From positions 682,001 to 746,000 of the forward strand of contig NW_026516203.1 in assembly GCF_025602895.1 (NCBI RefSeq): a stretch of 64,000 bases of DNA. Reading direction: 5' to 3'. Under the pieces are notes generated by a model, which was not told the origin of the DNA, searched no databases, and saw only the letters and a program-made list of their open reading frames with translations. The translations under genes and the position numbers were made by a program. This stretch comes from Polychytrium aggregatum (Eukaryota > Chytridiomycota > Chytridiomycetes > Polychytriales). Shown here one piece after another: positions 59,208 through 64,000 of this stretch; positions within the stretch are counted from its first letter, which is position 1; the number at the start of each line of letters is the position of its first letter.

Positions 59208-61276
59208 ATGGCTGCCGTCGTGCCAATCAACCCAACGAACGTGCAGTGGTTCGTCGACCAGGGCTTCCAGTTGCATCCACCGCAATGCTCCTCTGCCGGA
59301 GCTGCTCCCACCGATGTCATGGCCGTTGCTGGCGACCAGGTCTTGGCGACAAACCGCTGTCGATGCAATGGTCCTGGCGATAGCTCGCCTGGTCGCTGCC
59401 AGTATTCCGTTGTTCAGACACCCACTCCGGCTGGTCCTGCAAACGGTACCAGCCTCCCTGCCGGCAGCCCCACCATCCTGACCTTCGATTGCGGAACTGA
59501 CACCACATGCCAGAGCGGCTGCACCCTCGCTGCGACCTACTCGACGGCATCACAGAACCCATGCGACTACTCGACCCGAGGGCGCTACGGTGCCCTCGAC
59601 TACACAAGTGCAACGTTCGTATCGATCTGCCCATGCTTGCTGCTTCCGGTTGAGCTCGCTGTCGTACTGTCATTGCTGTCCTACTCTGTCATTGCTGCCG
59701 TGCTCTGTCATTGCTGTCGTGCTCTGTCATTGCTGTCGTGCTCTGTCATTGCTGTGATCCTCGCTGTCGCCCCTCGGCTTCTCATTGACCTCATCCCGCT
59801 CTCCCTCGCCCTGCATCAGCACCTGGGACTCGGGGTTCAAAACCAACTACTTTTACTATTCCGCCTCCACCACCAACGACGCCACTTGCGTTGCTCCCAA
59901 CCGCATCCGTCGATACCCCGTCTATCCCACCTGCACCCAGATCCTCGACCGCGTCTTTGCTCTTTCGATCCTCGGCCCCAGCAATCGCTCCATTGGACTA
60001 TTCACTTGCTATGACTCGGGCTGCAATTCATGCGTCCCAACCCGGTTCAGCAGCTTCAACCGCACCTGTACAATGTCCATCGACGACTCCGAGGCCATCT
60101 TCTCGACCTTCTCCATCGGCGCCATTCTGAACGACCCCTCCGTCGCTCTCCAAAACACATTTCCAAACCAGACCGCACCCAGCTGGCCGTCCACGCAACC
60201 AACAATCGTCGGGTTCGACCCAGACAACAATGGATCGTCTCGCATGGCCATCATTGGCGGAATCGTCGGCGGCTTCTGTGGTAAGAAAGCAGCATCAGGA
60301 CCGCCCACTGTCATGCTCAATCTGATCATCGCGGGCTGTTGCTGAATCGTGCTTGTCGATCCAGCGAGCACTTGGCCGGTGTGGCCAAAGGGCAAACCCC
60401 AATGCTGCCGATGGTGCCAATGCCTTCCCTCTCCGTCTGGACTACGACTTCGTCACTGACCATACCTTGCCTCTGCCTGCCCGCTGCCAACCGGTTGCTA
60501 GCGCTTTTGCTGGCCAGCATCATTGCCGTCGTCTGGTATCGTGCTCGTCTGAAGCAGGTTGCTACTTACGGTGCCATTGCCGTCGATGGCCTCGAGTCCA
60601 GCAGTACCGACATGTATCGCCTTGACTTGACAAGCAACTTGCCTGCCGAACCGCCTGCCCCCACGGGTGCTGGGTCGCCTCCGGACATCGAGCGGCACCG
60701 AGAGTCCAGCAGCCGCTCCCAGGCCTCTGTCCACACCTACGGCGCTGTATCAGAAGCGACCGTCACTCAGTCGTCCCTACCGGTATCCACCACAGCACTT
60801 CCATACCAGGCACCCGGAGTCCTGCACGAAGTCCGCTCGACCGGATACGACAAGCTCTCGACGAACCCTCAGTCTCCGCTGACACTGCCGCCCAAGCACA
60901 AGTTTGTTGCTGTCGTGGACTACAATCCATCATCAACACGCCAGCTTGCTTTGCGTGCCGGCGATGTTGTATTTGTTCACGATGTATTTACAAACGGATA
61001 TGCCCCGGTAAGCCTGTGGCCGCACCAAAGAGCAATTCTGGGTCCTCGAGACCCAAGCACTCAAATGAAGGGGGATGGGCGGCTGTGCGCCAGGATCAAT
61101 TCGGGATGCGGCTCGCTTCACTTGCGCGCACGATGGACGCTGACGGTATACTCATGGACAACCATGCGCTGCTGGATCTTGACTCACTTGCCTATACTCG
61201 ACATGTTCAGGGTGGAAACGCTCGCACAGGTGCCGTCGGTCTGATCTCGGAGCAGGCGGTCCGTCCTGCCGAATAA
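59208..61276 (+). CDS. Single-pass membrane protein with Cys-rich ectodomain and cytoplasmic SH3 domain
   Basis: No named family recognised as a whole. Exons 59208-59614, 59820-60280, 60502-61007 and 61211-61276 join in phase to 479 aa. The N-terminal part is Cys-rich (NRCRCNGPGD, FDCGTDTTCQSGC, TCYDSGCNSCVP) with several N-x-S/T sites, so it looks extracellular. A transmembrane helix at about residues 282-308 (IIGGIVGGFCALLLASIIAVVW) is assembled across an exon junction, then the stop-transfer YRARLK. The cytoplasmic part is Ser/Pro-rich, then an SH3 domain at about 420-479 with FVAVVDYNPSSTRQLALRAGD, VVFVHDVFTNGYA, and GGNARTGAVGLI. The layout suggests a sensor or adhesion receptor. The ATG at 59208 lacks a signal peptide; the frame is open from 58887, so a longer start or an upstream exon may supply one. 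Confidence 0.8.
59667..59757 (+). repeat. 19-bp minisatellite in SH3-TM intron 1
   Basis: Nearly five copies of a 19-bp unit, CTGTCATTGCTGTCGTGCT with a few changes, lie inside intron 1 (59615-59819). The unit has no stop, so the intron reads as an open frame. Confidence 0.9.
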
Positions 61277-61665
61277 CCCGGGCCCAAGCCGACCGGCTCC
61301 CACACAACTCCTCATAGCTCCCTTTTGGCCGCAAGTTCGTCGTAGATACGGGACCGAGTCAGCCATTTCCATGTTTCTTCTATCAACAGCGCGCCAAGCG
61401 CTCCTATGATATCAGTCTAGTCGTCTTTTCCTCCATCGTCAAGAATGGATGCGTCTAACAAGATCTCTTGCGTCTCGTGTTGCAATAACGAAAATACACA
61501 GCTTGCCAGAGCGGGACACCCAAGTTGAAGCGTCGAGGCAATCCATCAGAACCGAGTGGCTGGTGCTTGAGGAGAGGGCTCGAATCCAGCTCACAGTTGG
61601 ACTGCATAATATCCCGTATATTGCAGGAGGCGGCCTCCCAGATCGGCGCATTCGAAGCCAGCGGC
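61277..61665. other. Convergent 3' intergenic region, SH3-TM/IPK
   Basis: This is 389 bp between converging stop codons. No gene seen. Confidence 0.55.
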
Positions 61666-62607
61666 TCAAATGGCGGCCTCTATCCGGGTTCCTCGGAGCG
61701 ACTCCCAGGCGGCCCCTGCATCGTTTACGATGGTCGGGTGGCCCACAATCTGCACACACTGTACTCCTCCTCGGACCATGTCGATGGCTGCCTGCATCTT
61801 GTTTCGCATCCCGCCGGTGACATCTGCCCTTGGGCCAGCGACCGCCTCGGAGCCATTGCCGACGGCGAGCGCTGCCGGCTCGACAATCTCGCCACTCGAC
61901 CGATCGACTCGAATTCGAGAAACCACACAAGGGATCTCGCCGTCTGCGAGAGGGTAGCGCTCAAAGACCCCCTCGACGTCGGTCACAAAGCAGCAGCGAG
62001 GCGGGATTTGGTCGGGATCGAACAGCGCGAGCTCCTTGACAATGTCGTCGCCGCTCCAGACCACGGCTCCATAAGCGTCATCGGCAACGACGTCGCCGTG
62101 CAGGACCGGAACCATTCCCTGCCGGAGCGTCTCATGCACGGCTGCATAGAGCCGCTTGAGTTCGTGGATCTGGCCCCGACTCGACTTCACCAGCAATCCC
62201 GGAGTGATCCCGATTGCCGGCACGCCATGCCGGACCAGCTCCTCGACAATCAGTCCGTTCAGCTTGCGGACCGAGGTGCGGGTTGCAGCCATCCCCAGAC
62301 GCAGGGCGGTGTCGAGCTGTCGGGGCTGTTCTTCCGCAACGACAGCATACGAGTTCGTGCCCTTCAGTCCGTGCTCTTTGGCGATGTGATGTCCAAAGGA
62401 GCCGGCTCCGTGGACGAGGAGAAGCGACGATGGCTGCGGGAATGGTGAACCAGAGACGTTGCTGGGCCAGCGGATGCTTGTCGAGCGGTGGTGTTGAGCA
62501 GCAACGAAACGGATCAGGGCCTGGAACCGGTCGTGATCGATGGTCTCGACGGCAGACTTGTTGGTGATCGCTGCACCGCCGATTTTGATGAGGAGTGGAG
62601 GAGGCAT
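61666..62607 (-). CDS. Isopentenyl phosphate kinase
   Basis: IPK (amino-acid kinase fold) phosphorylates isopentenyl phosphate to isopentenyl diphosphate, the last step of the alternative mevalonate route in archaea, and a salvage step in plants and some other eukaryotes. An uninterrupted frame of 313 aa. It starts MPPPLLIKIGGAAITNKSA; LIK.GG..IT.K is the N-terminal nucleotide loop. LLVHGAGSFGHHIAKEHGL contains the catalytic His loop of IPKs. Also seen: GIPAIGI-type (GVPAIGITPG), MVPVLHGDVV, VVWSGDDIVKELAL, CCFVTDVEGVFERYP, ADVTGGMRNKMQAA and VQCVQIVGH, all family blocks. The ATG at 62607 fits the fold's start, although the frame is open to 62811. It has no intron. Most fungi use the classical pathway and lack IPK, so its presence here is notable. 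Confidence 0.93.
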   Translation of the reverse strand: MPPPLLIKIGGAAITNKSAVETIDHDRFQALIRFVAAQHHRSTSIRWPSNVSGSPFPQPSSLLLVHGAGSFGHHIAKEHGLKGTNSYAVVAEEQPRQLDTALRLGMAATRTSVRKLNGLIVEELVRHGVPAIGITPGLLVKSSRGQIHELKRLYAAVHETLRQGMVPVLHGDVVADDAYGAVVWSGDDIVKELALFDPDQIPPRCCFVTDVEGVFERYPLADGEIPCVVSRIRVDRSSGEIVEPAALAVGNGSEAVAGPRADVTGGMRNKMQAAIDMVRGGVQCVQIVGHPTIVNDAGAAWESLRGTRIEAAI

Positions 62608-63160
62608 TCTTGGGTGGAGAGGGCTCCAGGCCTTGATATTGCAGGGTGTCGGATACCAGCAGCGAGCGATGGGTGACCAGGGGCGGGGACGCACAACGAG
62701 GGACGGAGAGAGAAGCCCAGTCCGCTTGGCCAGCCGACGGATCCTTCTCAATGTTGGTGGGATGTGGGAGGGGCCTCTACTGCACAATAGTGATGGGCCT
62801 CTGCTGCACAATAGCGGTGCATGTCACCCACTTGGAAGTGCATATGAAAGAGTCAGGATTGTCATTCTGAATCCACATGGTGGCCATGCGACTCGTTCGA
62901 CTGTCTTGATGCCGAGAGATCATGGAGCTGTCTCAAAGGGCCGAATATATACCTCTTCTCGGAACTGAGCCCCCGCCCCCCCCCCCGAACCAATCCAACA
63001 AACAGCAGGGACACACACGAGCGCTGTCTCGGTTGGTTTTGTTCTGAACAAGCTGTATTTCGGGCTGAGATGCTGCCTACACGGAGATTGTGCAAACGTA
63101 GTCTCGACATCGCGAGGGTCTGGATTGTCGCCCTCTCAATGAGGGCCCCAGAGAAGCCAT
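62608..63160. promoter_or_regulatory. Intergenic region, RPT1 3' end to IPK start
   Basis: This 553-bp region holds the RPT1 3' UTR and the IPK promoter. It includes a duplicated GATGGGCCTCTNCTGCACAATAG-like sequence (about 62770-62815) and a C-run at 62977-62987. Confidence 0.5.
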
Positions 63161-64000
63161 CTACATCGCCAGCAGGTATCTGGGAGTAGCCGAGAACTGG
63201 TCGGGGCGAGGCGATTGCAATAGTTAGAATCACAGTTCGCAGACAAGTGCAGAGACCGGACTTCAATAGGACCCAGAGATCCAGGACGACCAGACCACAA
63301 CGGCAGCGGAGACACCAGAGCCATGGCCGTAGTATCGTTTCCGTTACCCCCGTCGTGACGAGCACCATCGGCGGCCGTGCCAACTCCTCCACCACAACTC
63401 AGCCGAAACCGTACCTTGGCATAGCCTTTGATGACTTTGTTCACTGCCTCCAGGAAGTCCTTCTCGGTTGCGACCTGGTGCATTCGTCGTCGTGTCAGTG
63501 ACTTTCATATAGTCGAGCGCACGGAGGAGCGGAGAGCTCTTTGCAGAAATCAACGCGCTCGTGTGCCAAGAGAATCTGCTATGCATGTGCCTCCGGGGGA
63601 TACCGTGGTTTGATCCTCCACAACGCGGCTCTGCTCACCTTTCGTCGGGATCGGATGGCAAACATGCCGGCCTCTGTGCAGACACTTCTCAGCTCGGCGC
63701 CAGTTGAGTTGGGGCAGAGTCGGGCAAGCAGCTCATATCGAATATCGCGCTCCACACTCATGCTTCGGGCGTGGATCTTCAGGATGTGTGCACGGCCCTG
63801 TGATATAGGAGCAGACGACATGTGAATCGAGAGTGGTTCCCAAAGGTGATGGACAAACTGGCCGAGCAGCTTTGGATTGGGACGGCAGCCGCTCCTCAAG
63901 CAGCGGCGCCGAAGTGGGCTCGTGAAAACAGCGCGCCTACCTCAAGGTCGGGAAGGTTGAACTCGACCTTTCGATCGAGGCGACCAGGACGCAGAAGAGC
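63161..64000 (-). CDS. RPT1: 26S proteasome regulatory ATPase Rpt1 (PSMC2), 3' part
   Basis: Rpt1 is one of six AAA+ ATPases that unfold substrates for the proteasome. Only the C-terminal part is in the window. Exons on the minus strand: 64000-63941 ([20 protein letters not shown], with the arginine-finger region), 63797-63639 ([24 protein letters not shown], then [26 protein letters not shown]), 63474-63415 ([20 protein letters not shown]) and 63196-63161 ([11 protein letters not shown] and stop). All phases are zero. These blocks match PSMC2 almost residue for residue. The last residues are LLAM, where animal PSMC2 has MTYN. Confidence 0.95.

Overview
The window reads as nuclear DNA of a zoosporic (flagellated) fungus, most likely a chytrid. 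It is GC-rich and gene-dense, and its genes are cut by many short GT-AG introns, typically about 45-250 nt. The gene set is fungal: Dnm1-type dynamin, Zrt-type ZIP transporter, Pmt2-type O-mannosyltransferase, Gid7, HSF and Vma1. IFT88, an intraflagellar-transport protein, is also present and is missing from non-flagellated fungi. Genus cannot be fixed from sequence alone. Gene models were built by hand from reading frames, splice consensus, phase and protein families. The DNM1, NOP15, HSF, METTL16, PSMA7, VMA1, SH3/TM and ZIP models close exactly in phase. The cyclin, RUS, TPX2, LANCL, GID7, PMT2 and ABCD models are sound over their conserved cores but less certain at exon edges or 5' ends.

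Layout, left to right: IFT88 3' part (+); a deleted Tc1-like element; DNM1 (+); NOP15/NIFK (-); heat shock factor (+); a membrane-anchored M66-like metallopeptidase with a ricin-B-like tail (+); a ZIP transporter (+); a cyclin (-); 1.6 kb with no recognised gene; a RUS/DUF647 protein (-); TPX2 (+); a LanC-like protein (-); GID7/WDR26 (-); a small membrane-anchored protein of unknown function (-); METTL16 (+); a second Tc1-like element; SFT2 (+); PMT2 (-); PSMA7 (+); VMA1 (+); a peroxisomal ABCD transporter (-); a one-pass membrane protein with a cytoplasmic SH3 domain (+); isopentenyl phosphate kinase (-); and the 3' end of RPT1/PSMC2 (-).

The genes are mostly unrelated housekeeping functions, not an operon or metabolic cluster. 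Several concern protein turnover (PSMA7, RPT1, GID7, HSF) or spindle and cell cycle (TPX2, cyclin), but nothing in the sequence shows that this grouping is functional. Head-to-head pairs that may share promoters are NOP15/HSF, RUS/TPX2, small membrane protein/METTL16, PMT2/PSMA7 and ABCD/SH3-TM.

The most unusual observations are: two related non-autonomous Tc1 elements; an 11-nt microexon in METTL16; a VMA1 gene whose first coding exon is only the ATG; a cyclin intron that is more than half tetranucleotide repeat; the M66-like/ricin-B-like membrane protein; the SH3-tailed one-pass receptor-like protein; and an intronless isopentenyl phosphate kinase. I found no rRNA, tRNA, CRISPR array or clearly new multi-gene system.
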